Assembly: GCA_034770075.1 (NCBI GenBank)
Contig: CM068385.1
Span: forward strand, 72,298,479-72,362,478
DNA length: 64,000 nucleotides
From: Aralia elata
Lineage: Eukaryota; Streptophyta; Magnoliopsida; Apiales; Araliaceae
Direction: 5' to 3'
Of the stretch, positions 33,819-45,917 are shown piece after piece. A program made the position numbers and the translations under genes. The number at the start of each line of letters is the position of its first letter. The stretch's first letter is position 1. The notes under the pieces are model-generated. The model worked only from the letters and a program-made list of their open reading frames with translations. It ran no database searches and was not told the origin of the DNA.

Positions 33819-35637
33819 TAAAAGTAGTATGCACACAAGCCAATCATATTTGATATGATGTAGCATATACTTTGTAATCTTATTTATTTATTAATAAAAG
33901 AATTAATTTTCTTAAAAGGGATTTTATATTATCTACATGGTGCTGTTATATTAAATGTGATAAACCCATAGTTTTGATCAATGCTTTTAGAATCATGATG
34001 GTGATCATGCTAATGAGATCTAAATTCTGGATAGCTCACAAACTAAAATCGTTCCTAATCGTTGGATTACTAAAAAAGAAATTAGTGAATCCGGATAGAT
34101 TAGTACATACGTTGCTTGCTCTTAAGAAGAGGATGATTGATTTCATAATCATTTGTGTGGAGACACTAAAGCAAGTATGTAGGTGCTTATTGGAGAATAA
34201 GTTCACTGAACGTGGCTCGCTAAGGAATACCTAATGGAGTTTTACTCGCCTGTCAATAGGAATTTCTCTAGTGATAGTAGTACAAGTGATCCTTGGACTT
34301 GAGATCATCATAGTATCTTGTGTATGATGAGTTATACTTTGATATATCCCTTAAGACCTTTAGGGTATATCAAAGGATATGATTGGGTATAATAAGTTGT
34401 ACATGGAGATAGGTGAATGATCAACAAAGAATCTACTACGTCTAGTAAAAGATGCGAATGTACTATGTGATTCGATAAATAACAACTCAGTAGTCCTTGG
34501 CCAAGGCAGAATGAAATTAGAAAAGAAATTTCGAATTTGCATTATTTAGAGTTGTGCATTTGGAAATTGAAATACATATAATTAAATAAAATAAGACTTG
34601 ACAGTAAATCCATGTCTTATATTTAATTGGGACATTGTATGGTAGAAGGATTGAATTGTACGGTAACTATTCAGTGAAAGGTTCTTTTGTGATTAATGTT
34701 GAAATCTATATTATCTGGAAAGTCGTTGATCGCTAAGGGGGCTTACCCTTATTGTAGAATAAATATTATTTATTTAAATAAATTAAATAGTTTAATTTAT
34801 TTATTTAAATAAGATTAGAATTGCTCTAATTGATTTATTCACAACCGGTTTAATATGGAAAACCTAAAGGGTCACACCGCAAAACGAAAATATTTATTTA
34901 AGAAGTAAATGACATAATTGTAATAATAAGTTAAGTGTATTTAATTTAATCTATGGAGATAGAATAAATTAAATAGCTTAATATTTATTATTTAATATTT
35001 TGAAAATATTAAATATAAATTAATAAGAGGAGTCTTATTATTATTATTACTATTACTATTATTTAATTCCTAATAGGGATTGTGAATTAATTAATAGAAG
35101 TACTCTCCCATGAATTCCTAATTGGATTAGGAGTATAATTAATTAAAGGAGTTTAATTATAATAGAAACCCTAATCCTAAATAGTTTAGGGAAGGGTTTT
35201 TCTACATCTATAAATAAGAGGAGTCTTATCATAGATTAGGGTTACACACTCTTGCATTAGATTGTGGAGAGTACTTGCATTTTCTATAGAGATAGAAACT
35301 AGGGTTTTGCCAATACCCAACTTCTTGAATACCTATTCTTCCTTGGTGGATCACCTCTAGAGGCCAAACACTTGGGTGGCTAACGTTGATCAAAGGAAGG
35401 AATATCATCGGTAGAATTAGAAGAGAACACGAAAGACTAGGAGTTGAACTTGTACCCGAGGAAGCTTTGATCTACTAGGATATAATTCTTATTCTCTTTC
35501 TCTTTCGTTTAATTGATAATTGAACACAAGGATAGATCATGGTGATGGTTTGTATGAAAATTTTAAAATCCGTTTTTATCACGCTTCTACTTTATTTATG
35601 TAATTTGATTGCATGTTCGCGTTATACAAACCTAACA
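33819..35637 (+). repeat. 5' LTR of element J (1819 bp)
   Basis: The expected TGAAAG start is TAAAAG here; it ends CCTAACA directly before the PBS. It is highly similar to the 3' LTR and to the LTR of M. A TATA-like TCTATAAATAAGAG lies near 35210. Confidence 0.88.
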
Positions 35638-35638
35638 G

Positions 35639-35651
35639 TGGTATCAGAGCC
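35639..35651 (+). promoter_or_regulatory. Primer-binding site of element J
   Basis: TGGTATCAGAGCC, an exact 13-base match to initiator tRNA-Met, one base past the LTR. Confidence 0.92.
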
Positions 35652-37277
35652 TAATCCTTGTGTTAATTATTGATTTTGATTATTCCATGTATGAATTGAT
35701 ATGCGATACGATCGGATTTTTGGGCTGAAATTTTTTTTCTGAATCTGTGTCGCGGTGCGGCCGCGCCGCTTCCAGTTCATTCTGGAGCGCGGCTGCGCCC
35801 TAACCCAGAAAAGGTTTCTAGGGGTGCAGCGCGGCCGATGTGCAGACTTTGAAATTTTTTTGTTTTTCTCAATTAACATAAATGGTTTATTTAATTGATA
35901 AAAGTTTAAAATAAAGATGTTTATTTTATCTGGAATAGGATTTCAGATTGCTAAAATTAAAGGAGTTTAATTTGGATTTGGTTTTTGATTAAAATAAAAG
36001 AGTTTATTTTGTTTAAAAACTAAATATTAGCAAAACTTTTGCCCATTAATTGATATCAATACATATATAGAATGGTTTTATTATTCATGTGATGAATGTT
36101 ATTTATTGATACATATAGAGATATGTATGATAATAAATAGGGATTGATTCTGGACTATTGACCAATGTGTGGTTGGATTTATTTTAGTGGATGTTTGAAT
36201 GTATGGGTTTTTTATAAATGGGGTCTGCGTACCTCGTCTTCTCTAATTTTTCTTAATGTAAATTCTATCTCCCTCCTATGTACTTCCCCTTGACTGCTGA
36301 TCAACGTTTCTATTTATTGTAAATAGTTTTTGTAATAGGACTAGTTAGAATTAATTTTGAAGAATTGGAGACAAAGGAGTAAGTAGTGCTTGAAGACCCG
36401 TTTGTATTGGAGCCCGGGTTTAAATGTAATATTTATATTTAAATTTAATTCTTGCACCCTAGGTTTGACCTTTTGGTTCACTTGGTGGCTCTAGTGAACC
36501 AAACTAGAATAAAAGTCCATAATCAATCCGGGTAGAATATAGTATTCTATATGTGCATGTTTACTATATATATATATTATATATTATACAACATGCTTCG
36601 CATGTTAAATAATATGACGCGTATTTTATATATATATGTGCATGCGCGCTAAACAAGATGAGACTAATATTTAATAAACCCCTCAAAGAAATCATATTAA
36701 GTCCTAAGCGTTCAAAGATATTTGGAATATCGAACGTCGCCTTCTAGCATGGTAAAGCAATAGAGTATTAAATGTTTAATATGAGTTTGTTGTGTCACCA
36801 CAAGGCAAGTATTAAATATTTAAGATGTTGCATTATCACATTTGATACTTATTAAAGAATTAAACATTACTATTTTGTTGTGTCACCACAAGGACGGTAT
36901 TTTTCTCTTCACATATATGGAAGTGCTAGGTTGGACTTAACTTGGATAATTTTGATTCGGATGTGTCACCACTTGATCAAAATAATCTAAGAGGCAAAAT
37001 AAAAGGAGTTACATAGTGATGTAATTGACAATAGTTGTCTACCTATTTATTTATATATCGTTTGTTGTGTCACCACAAAGCTATATACATTTGAAATAGG
37101 ATCCTTAGTCTCACTAGCAAATCTTTAATTAGAATTGCCGAACTATATAATGAGGGTAATATAGTTTGATGAAAATAGTGGGAGATACCAATTTAAAATA
37201 AAGACCTAATTTATTTTGGTAATTAATTAAATGAATGTATGCTAAAATGTTGTCTATTTCACATGCAGAATTTAAAA
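35652..37277 (+). other. Long untranslated leader of element J
   Basis: About 1.6 kb without a supported ORF. It begins with a GC-rich stretch (35747-35840: GCGGTGCGGCCGCGCC, GCGCGGCTGCGCCC, GCAGCGCGGCC). It then holds four repeated stem-loops (36786-37090) shortly before gag. Packaging, dimerisation or internal translation-initiation functions are possible but not shown. Confidence 0.7.
36740..37095 (+). repeat. Four stem-loops with a shared GTGTCACCAC loop in the J leader
   Basis: TTGTGTCACCACAA occurs at 36790-36803, 36878-36891 and 37065-37078. The copy near 36961 keeps the TGTCACCAC core but has different arms (TTTTGAT...ATCAAAA) that pair with each other. The flanks of the first copy (AAATGTTTAATA / TATTAAATATTT) extend its stem. 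Confidence 0.75.
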
Positions 37278-38107
37278 ATGTCAAACTCACTATTACTGCG
37301 TAGCATACTTGATGCTAACAAACTGACCGGACCGAATTACACGGACTGGTTAAGGAATCTGAGAATTATTCTCACTGGTGAAAAGATTTCTTATGTCCTA
37401 AATTCGTCAGTCCCTGCAAATGTTGCAGAAACAGCCTCTGAGGAAAAGATTGCTACTTTCAGAAAGTGGCAAGATAATGCAATCTTGGCTCAATGCATAA
37501 TGCTCGCATCCATGAGTAACGAGCTTCAGCGTCAGCATGAAACTATGGATGCTCCTACTATATTGCTGCACCTCAAAGAGTTGTATGGTGAGCAAAGTTG
37601 GACTGCTAGATATCAGATATCTAAGGAGCTCTTCCGATCTCGTATGACCGATGGCACTGCTGTTGAGACTCATGTCCTTAAGATGATCAATCTGATTGAA
37701 CAACTTAGACAACTAGGGTTCGTTATGGATGGGGAGTTAAGTCAAGATTTGATCTTGCAGTCACTCTCGGACACCTTCTCACAATTTATTGTGAATTTTC
37801 ACATGAATAAGTTAGACGTCAGCTTGCCTGAGTTACTTAACGTGTTGAAAACTGCTGAAGATCACTTCTCATCCAACAAGAACCAAGTCTTATTAGTGGA
37901 TAATTCTTCCAAGAAAAGGAAGAGGCCCAAGGTATCTTCTGAAAAAGAAGAAAAACAAGAAGGCTAAGGGCAAGGCGAAGAGAAAGGATAAAAAGAAACC
38001 TGATCCAGATGGCAAAAGAATTTGCTACCATTGCAATAAGCCGGGACACTAGAAGAGGAACTGCAAGGAGTATCTTGCGGACCAAAAGAAGCTTGGAGAA
38101 GCTTCGA
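37278..38107 (+). pseudogene. gag: Copia gag of element J, frameshifted
   Basis: The likely start is ATG 37278 (MSNSLLLRSILDANKLTG); an upstream ATG at 37239 is in frame but outside the conserved start. The capsid has GPNYTDWLRNLRIIL, ASMSNELQRQHE, LKELYGEQSWTARYQISKEL and ELLNVLKTAEDHF. The open frame ends at 37967 because of a shift in the Lys-rich region. The next frame contains the zinc knuckle CYHCNKPGH, a TAG stop, then KRNC. Both lesions separate gag from pol. Confidence 0.88.
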
Positions 38108-38538
38108 CTTCCGATCTAGGTTTGTTCATGATTGAAATTATTTTTTCTAAAAGTCAAAATTCTACTTGGGTATTGGATACCGGCTGTAGTTCTCACATAT
38201 GTAATAATATGCAAGGACTAAGCAGAAGTAGAAAGCTGAACAAGGATGAAGTCGTCCTACGAGTGGGAAATGGAGCAAAGGTTGCTTCATTAGCTGTAGG
38301 GACTTATTGTTTAGCACTGCTTTCGGGCAAGTTCATTAGTTTAAATAATTGTTATTATGTTCCGACACTCATTAGAAACATTATTTCAATTTCTATATTG
38401 GATACGGATGGTTTTGATATTATAAAAAAGAACAACAGTCATTCTATTTATAATAAAAATGTTTTATATGGTGTTGGGAACCTACTGAATGGACTTTACA
38501 TACTTGACTTGCATGAAAATATACTTCAAATTGAATAA
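38108..38538 (+). pseudogene. Copia protease region of element J
   Basis: STWVLDTGCSSHICNN carries the aspartic protease motif (D-T-G) of copia elements. VLRVGNGAKVASLAVGTY and YYVPTLIRNIISIS follow. The frame ends at a TAA (38536-38538), directly upstream of the integrase-leading segment in the same frame, so the stop splits the polyprotein. Confidence 0.85.
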
Positions 38539-41200
38539 ACTAAGAAAAGAAAAAGAGATGATGTTAATTATACCTTTATGTGGCACTGTAGACTCGGTCA
38601 TATCAATGAAACAAGATTATCCAAGTTGCATAAAGATGGGCTTTTAAAGCTATCTGACTATGAATCATATCCAACTTGTGAATCTTGTCTCATGGGTAAA
38701 ATGACTAAATCTCCTTTTACTGGAAAAGGAGAAAGAGTTACAGAGTTGTTAGCGTTGGCACACACAGACGTATGTGGACCTATGACAACGAATGCACGAG
38801 GAGGGTATTCTTATTTTATTACTTTCACTGATGATCATTCTAGATTTGGATATGTGTATTTAATGAAATACAAATCTGAATCGTTTGAAAAGTTCAAAGA
38901 ATTCAGAAGTGAAGTAGAGAAGCAAACTAGTAAGAGTATTAAGATTCTTCGATCGGATCGAGGAGGGAAATACTTAACCAATGAGTTTCTCAATTGTATC
39001 AAAGAAAATGGTATAATCTCACAATGGACTCCACCAGGGACGCCACAGTTAAATGGTGTATCTGAAAGGAGAAATCGAACATTGTTGGACATGGTTCGTT
39101 CCATGATGAGTTTTACCGACCTTCCAGTATCCTTCTGGGGTTATGCCCTACAATCGGCTGCATACCTACTTAACAAGGTACCTACCAAATCCGTCCCAAA
39201 GACCCCATATGAGATATGGACAGGGAGGAAACCAAATCTTAAGCATGTTAAGCCTGGGGTTGTCCAGCTTATGTCAAAAAGGTTTGAGCATGATAAGCTG
39301 AAGACTAGATCCGAAAAATGTAGATTCGTGGGATACCCTAAAGAAACATCAGGATATTATTTCTATCATCCTACTGATCAAAAGGTGTTTGTTGCGAAAC
39401 ACGCTGCTTTCTTGGAAAAGGAGTTTATCCTTGAAGGGGTCAGTGGGAGTAAGATATATCTTGAAGAAGTTCATGAACTACAAAATACTATGGATCAAAG
39501 TCAGGTACCTGACCAAGTAGAAGAACCCACTGTACCACTACCTATTCGTAAATCTGGAAGAGTACCAAAGATACCTGAAAGGTATGGATTCATCATAGAG
39601 GATGATGATGAGGTACGTATCATAGATGATGATGATCCATTGACTTACGAAGAGGCTATGAGTAGTGAAGACTCAGAGAAATGGCTAGAAGCCATGAAAT
39701 GCGAGATGGACTCCATGTATGAAAACCAAGTATGGACTTTGGTTTCACCACCTGAGGGTATTAAGCCTATTGGGTGTAAATGGGTCTTTAAGAGAAAGAC
39801 TGGAGCAGATGGCAAGGTAGAGACCTATAAGGCCCGACTGGTTGCAAAAGGTTTCAAACAAAGACAAGGAGTTGACTATGATGAAACCTTCTCACCAGTA
39901 GCTATGCTCAAGTCCATTCGGATTTTGCTTGCAATTGCAGCTTATTATGACTACAAAATCTGGCAAATGGACGTGAAAACGGCCTTCCTCAATGGAGAGC
40001 TTGAGGAGAAAGTATATATGATACAGCCAGAGGGTTTTGTTTCAACGGTTGGAACAAACCAAGTCTGTAAGCTACAACGATCTATTTATTGATTGAAGCA
40101 AGCTTCTCGAAGATGGAACACCCGTTTTGATGAGATAATCAAAAGGTTTAATTTTATCAAAAATGAGGATGAACCTTGTGTGTACAAGAAGGTTAGTGGG
40201 AGCGCTGTTTCATTCCTTATATTATATGTTGATGATTTATTACTGATAGGGAATGATGTTCCTATGCTACAATCGATCAAAATTTGGTTATCTAAACACT
40301 TCTCCATGAAGGACTTGGGTGAGACATCCTATATTTTGGAGATAAAGATCTATAGAGATAGATCTAAAAGGATGTTGGGCTTGACCCAAGGAAAGTACAT
40401 TGACTCGATGCAAGTTTAGCATGGAAGATTCCTAGAGAGGTCTCATGCCGATGAGCCATGGAATACATCTCTCCAAGAAACAGGCCCCAAAGACACCTGA
40501 GGAGAGAGACCGTATGAGTAAGATTCCTTATGCTTCCGCAATAGGATATATCATGTGCGGTATGATATGTACTAGACCAGATGTCGCTCATGCACTTAGT
40601 GTAACAAGCAGATATCAGTCGAATCCAGGAGAAGAGCACTGGAAGGCTGTGAAAAACATCCTAAAGTACTTGAGAAGAACTAAGGATGTATTTCTTGTCT
40701 ACGGTGGGTCTGAATTAAAACTAGAGGGCTATACAGACTCAAGTTTTCAAATGGACCAAGATGACAGTAAATCCGTTTCAGGGTACGTGTTTACCTTAAA
40801 CGGTGGCGCAGTGAGTTGGAAAAGTTCTAAGCAGTAAATAGTTGTTGATTCAGTGACAAAGGCAGAGTACATAGCTGCAAGTGAAGCTGCAAAGGAAGTT
40901 GTTTGGATGAAGAAGTTCATAACTGAACTTGGAGTGGTTCCTAGCATTAGAGGAGCCGTATCTTTATTCTGTGACAACAACGGAGCTGTTGCGCAGGCTA
41001 AGGAACCCAGGTCTCATCAGAAATCCAAACACGTGTTGCAGCGGTTTCATTTGATTAGAGAGATCATTGAAAGAGGAGATGTCACCCTGGAGCGTGTGGA
41101 CTCTCAAGACAACATTACAGATCCATTTACTAAAGCTTTAACACAACAGCAGATAGATCGTCACTTAGAGAAGATGGGTATTAGATACCATGGCGATTGA
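38539..41200 (+). pseudogene. pol: Copia integrase, RT and RNase H of element J, with stops and a frameshift
   Basis: The GAG-pre-integrase segment is WHCRLGHINETRLSKLH. The integrase core has D (HTDVCGPM), D (LRSDRGGKY) and E (NGVSERRNRT). RT begins CKWVFKRKTGADGK, then VDYDETFSPVAML, QMDVKTAFLNGELEE and the catalytic LYVDDLLLIGND. RNase H includes GYTDSSFQMD and SVSGYVFTLNGG, then KAEYIAASEAAKE and QKSKHVLQRFHLIRE. A TGA (40090-40092) cuts RT just before LKQASRRWN. A frameshift with a small deletion lies at about 40400-40440, and a TAA (40835-40837) cuts RNase H. The element encodes no complete enzyme set. Confidence 0.92.
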
Positions 41201-41205
41201 CTTTA

Positions 41206-41220
41206 GTGCAAGTGGGAGAT
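41206..41220 (+). promoter_or_regulatory. Polypurine tract of element J
   Basis: Purine-rich GCAAGTGGGAGAT directly before the 3' LTR, the usual copia position for plus-strand priming. Confidence 0.75.
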
Positions 41221-43038
41221 TGAAAGTAGTATGCACACAAGCCAATCATATTTGATATGATGTAGCATATACTTTGTAATCTTATTCATTTATTAATAAA
41301 AGAATTGATTTTCTTAAAAGACATTTTATATTATCTACATGGTGCTGTTATATTAAATGTGATAAACCCATAGTTTTGAGCAATGCTTTTAGAATCATGA
41401 TGGTGATCATGCTAATGAGATCTAAATTCTAGATAGCTCACAAACTAAAATCGTTCCTAATCGTTGGATTACTAAAAAGGGGATTAGTGAATCCGGATAG
41501 ATTAGTACATACGTTGCTTGCTCTTAAGAAGAGGATGATTGATCTTATAATCATTTGTGTGGAGACACTAAAATAAGTATGTAGGTGCTTATTGGAGAAT
41601 AAGTTCACTGAACGTGGCTCGCTAAGAAATACCTAATGGAGTTTTACTCCCCTGTCAATAGAAATTCCTCTAGTGATAGTAGTACAAGTGATCCTTAGAC
41701 TTGAGATCATCATAGTATCTTGTGTATGATGAGTTATACTTTGACATGTCCCTTAAGACCTTTAGGGTATATCAAAGGGTATGATTGGGTATAATAAGTT
41801 GTACATGGAGATAGGTGAATGATCAACAAAGAATCTACCACGTCTAGTAAAAGATGTGAATGTCCTATATGATTCGATAAATGACAACTCAGTAGTCCTT
41901 GGCCAAGGCAGAATGAAATTAGAAAGGAGTTTCTAATTTGCATTATTTAGAGTTGTGCATTTGGGAATCGAAATACATATAATTAAATAAAATAAGACTT
42001 GACCGTAAATCCATGTCTTATATTTAATTAGGACATTGTATGGTAGAAGGATTGAATTGTACGGTAACTATTGAGTGAAAGGTTCTTTTGTGATTAATGT
42101 TGAAATCTATATTATCTGGAAAGTCGTTGATTGCTAAGGGGGCTTACCCGTATTGTAGAATAAATATTATTTATTTAAATAAATTAAATAGTTTAATTTA
42201 TTTATTTAAATAAGATTAGAATTGTTCTAATTGATTTATTCACAACCGGTTTAATATGGAGAACCTAAAGGGTCACACCGCAAAAGAAAAATATTTATTT
42301 AAGAAGTAAATAACATAATTGTAATAATAAGTTAAGTGTATTTCATTTAATCTATGGAGATAGAATAAATTAAATAGCTTAATATTTATTATTTAATATT
42401 TTGAAAATATTAAATATAAATTAATAAGAGGAGTCTTATTATTATTATTACTATTACTATTATTTAATTCCTAATAGGGATTGGGAATTAATTAGTAGAA
42501 GTATTCTCCCATGAATTTCTAATTAGATTAGGAGCATAATTAATTAAAGGAGTTTAATTATAATAGAAACCTTAATCCTAAATAGTTTAGGGAAGGATTT
42601 TCCTACATCTATAAATAAAAGGAGTCTTATCATAGATTAGGGTTACACACTCTTGCATTAGATTGTGTAGAGTACTTGTATTTTCTATAGAGATAGAAAC
42701 TAGAGTTTTGCCAATACCCAACTTCTTGAATACCTATTCTTCCTTGGTGGATCACCTCTAGAGGCCAAACACTTGGATGGCTAACGTTGATCAAAGGAAG
42801 GAATCTCATCGGTGGAATTCGAGGAGAACACGAAGGACTAGCAGTTGAACTTGTACCCGAGGAAGCTTTGATCTACGAGGGTATAATTTTTATTCTCTTT
42901 CTCTTTCGTTTAATTGATAATTGAATACAAGGATAGATCATGGTGATGGTTTGTATGAAAATTTTAAAATCCGTTTTTATCACGTTTCCGCTTTATTTAT
43001 GTAATTTGATTGCATGTTCGCGTTATACAAACCTAACA
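41221..43038 (+). repeat. 3' LTR of element J (1818 bp)
   Basis: It starts TGAAAGTAGTATGC and ends CCTAACA. It differs from the 5' LTR by scattered substitutions only. No gene is present. Confidence 0.92.
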
Positions 43039-43216
43039 TAACATCAATAACTTCTCCCTGCCTTTTCTGCTCAAGGCATCTGCCACAACATTTGCTTTAC
43101 ATGGATGGTACAGAATTTCACAATCGTAATATTTGATTAATTCCAACCATCGTCTCTGCCTCATATTTAGCTCCTTCTAAGTGAAGATATATTTCAGACT
43201 TTTGTGGTCTGTGTAT
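43039..43216 (-). pseudogene. pol: Element K, pol fragment 2 (RNase H end)
   Basis: It parallels 61860-61680 of element I: the segment encoding the region around TDHKSLKYIF and the RRWIELIKDYDCEILYHPGKANVVADAFSRK-type stretch, here degraded. It continues K from 33817 across J. At about 43216 similarity to pol ends abruptly. Confidence 0.75.
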
Positions 43217-43338
43217 CTCATTGATGAAATAAAATAGTATTTTATTATGCACTACATCTGCTCGATGAATTCTCCACAATCCATCCCCCAAATACTACTC
43301 GTCTTAATAGATCTCTTTGACCCAACACCTAGCGTACT
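43217..43338 (-). other. Element K, leader remnant next to its 5' LTR
   Basis: It resembles the leader of element B (a TATTTTATTATG-type stretch and GATGAATT). A PBS-like TCTTTGACCCAAC remains where TCTGATACCAAC is expected. This implies that K lost gag, protease and most of RT by an internal deletion joining leader to RNase H. Confidence 0.5.
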
Positions 43339-43662
43339 TGTGACACCCCCAAATTCAGGTACTAATGCCTCGAATCTGGTGCTCACGATAAAGTACATCC
43401 ATACACCTCTAAACAACATAAATCAACTAATGCTGAATAAATAAACATATGTTGTTCATTACAAAAGGTTTACTACGGTCCCAAGGTCTATAACCTTAAA
43501 TAAATACATCACGGAATGCAATAATAATACAAAATGATTCCACGATTACATAACGGGGTAGTACATATAACTATTCCTTAAGCTTTCCTTTGTCTTTGTC
43601 CGCTTTGGAACTCCCCAGCTTAACTGCAATAGGTTATTGATATAGCAAGGGTGAGCAACTAT
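43339..43662 (-). repeat. Element K, 5' LTR fragment
   Basis: It begins TGTGACACCCCC and follows the first ~330 bp of LTR B (for example GGTGCTCACGAT and GATATAGCAAGGGT). It is cut at 43662 by a plus-oriented Tekay LTR. Confidence 0.8.
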
Positions 43663-45917
43663 TGTAACGAATGTAATTTTTGTGAATAAATAAAATATTT
43701 ATTGAGTTAAATAAATATTTTTGTTAATTTATTTATTGAGTAAAAATAAATAAATGATAAAGTTATTGTGGAGTAATTTATTTTAGTGTAGTTATGATAA
43801 TTTTAATTTAAATGTAATTTGATGTGTCTATTCTAATTTAATTTAATAATTAAATTAGATGAATAAAATGATTTATTTGAATAAAGGATTTATTTGAATA
43901 AAATAATTTATTTGGTATGGTGATATTGATCAAATAAAGGTTATAATTAAATTAGTAAGATTTAGTTAAATTTATTTAATAATAGGTTTAATTAAATTTA
44001 AAGTGTGACAAGTGTGACAATTAAACTATATAGTATAATGAGTTATTAAAATAAATGGAAGAAGGGTTTTATTTAGCTAAATCAAACAAGGCCTTGTGGC
44101 CCTTGGTTGGTAAAAATGAAATTTTTTTTAGGGTCTAGCCAAATAAGGCTTTGTGACCTTTTAGTTTTTTTAACTGATAAGGTTGTTTGGTTTGTAACTG
44201 GTGAATTGATAAAACCACGTGAAGTTTTATCAGTTTAGTTTCATAAGCCAAAAAAAGATAAAATACAGAGAAGAAGAGAGAAATTGAGAGAAAAGTTTTG
44301 GAAATTGGAATCAAGAATTCAAGCAAGGAGGATTAACCAAATTTTCAAAGCAATAGAAGGTGAATTCTAAAGTCTAGTTATATTTTCTTAGAACATTTTA
44401 TTGTAAAATAATTTCTTCACTGTATATGAATTTTTACTTATCTGTATGTGATTATAATCGCTCAATGCATGAATTAGTTGGTTGTATTTGATAATATGCA
44501 TGTATTACTGATTATATGATGTTATAAACCAATTTGTAGGAATTAATCCATGAAAACATGCTTTAGAATTGAGTTTTTGGTTTTACAGAGTTTTATTTCA
44601 TGTATGGCTTATATGTATGAAAATTGATGTTCAATTAGATTATTAATCAGTAAATTGACGTTTGATTGTGTTAATATGATGAGAAACAAAAAGAATGCAA
44701 GTGGAATGGATTAAAATGGTTTAAAGATTAATTCACAGTGTTTAATTTTATCAAATAGGCCAAAATATGAATATTTTGTTCAAACAGTGAATTTTTGGAT
44801 TTTAATTGGTTGATTATGTGTTTTATAATAGTTAGAAGTGTTAGAAACATGCTGGGCAATTTTTTTACAACATGTTTGATGTTGGGGTGTGTTTAATTTA
44901 TAAGTCGGATGATAGAATTTGGAAAATTTGGTCTGAATTTCGCTGGTTCGCGAACTGTGGGAGATGGCAGTCGAGTTCCTCGCCCCGACGGTGGAAATAA
45001 ACTGCATTTTCTCGCCCCGGCGGTGGAAATGAACTGCATTTTCTCGCCCCGGCGAGCTAAATGAACTAAGTTTTCTCGCCCCGGCGAAGTCTCACCCCGG
45101 CGAGAAAATTGTAAAGAAAATTCTCGCCCCGACGAGCTCATTGCAGGAAAAGTTATTTTTTTTTCTTTTCTTTGTAGTTACGCTATGTCACCCTATGCAT
45201 GTTTAAAACTTAGACTAAGGTATCAAATGATCAATGGGATACTATGATGGATGTTAAGCAAGTACTTATTGATTATCAAATGGGAATCGAGATGTTACAA
45301 TGAAATTAGATAAAACGACTTTTAAAGTGCTTAGTATACTGTAACTAATTATTGTTACCGCTTTATAAACGAAATGTATAGGTTGATTAAAGAGTGTGAA
45401 CTTTAATCTGTAATCTACGCACGAGGCAAGTTTCTGAACTCCACTATTACATTGAGCAAGTTTTCTATTCTTGTTCTCTTTATTTTGTTGAAAGCAAGTT
45501 CCCTAAACTTAACTTTTACTCAAGCAAGATTCCTACTTTACTTTCATTGAGCAAGTTTATTAACCTTAGCTTATTATTGTTCAAGCAAGGTTGTTATAGT
45601 ATCAGATGCTTATGTACCTTTCAAGTCATCTGCTAAATTATTATGAATTGTTGATCATACTTCGAACATAAATTCCATTGTATGATTTTATTGTTGAATC
45701 AATACTTCAGTGACTAGCAAACCCTGATTGATTCAGCCAGTCCATAGTTGATGAGCGTTTCCAAAACTGAGAATATCTTGAAGTTTTTCCAAATCAAGTT
45801 TCTTTCGGTATGGATTCTGAAATCAAACTGAGATGAACAACCCTAATATAGGGGATTAATTACGCAATAGCGTTTAAATGTTTGTGCACAATATATTGTA
45901 CAAAGGGCTGATCCCCC
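43663..45917 (+). repeat. Element O: 5' LTR of a plus-oriented Tekay element, interrupted by H
   Basis: It begins TGTAACGAATGTAATTTTTG, the reverse complement of the end of LTR I, and follows that LTR to CAAAGGGCTGATCCCCC. There H is inserted (target CCCCC, 45913-45917). No polypurine tract precedes it, so it is the 5' LTR; the rest of O is right of the window. It contains the GC-rich cluster 44960-45135. ORFs here are not supported. Confidence 0.82.
44960..45135. repeat. GC-rich cluster CTCGCCCCGGCG in LTR O
   Basis: About six copies of CTCGCCCCGGCG or close variants (GACG, GCGAG endings), spaced 20-35 bp by AT-rich sequence such as GAAATGAACTGCATTTT. Confidence 0.82.

Larger units (their letters stand above)
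33818..43038 (+). mobile_element. Element J: full-length but decayed Ty1/copia element (9.2 kb)
   Basis: It has two LTRs of about 1.8 kb, an initiator-Met PBS, a long 1.6-kb leader, gag, protease, integrase, RT, RNase H and a polypurine tract. Flanks TAACG (33813-33817) and TAACA (43039-43043) look like a 5-bp target duplication with one later change; the left boundary is uncertain by one base. Joining the flanks gives continuous Tekay pol of K. Confidence 0.9.

Noticed and set aside
35639..35651. tRNA gene fragments at the PBS sites
   Set aside because: Only the 3' tail complement is present, next to an LTR end, as expected for primer sites; no tRNA fold is possible.
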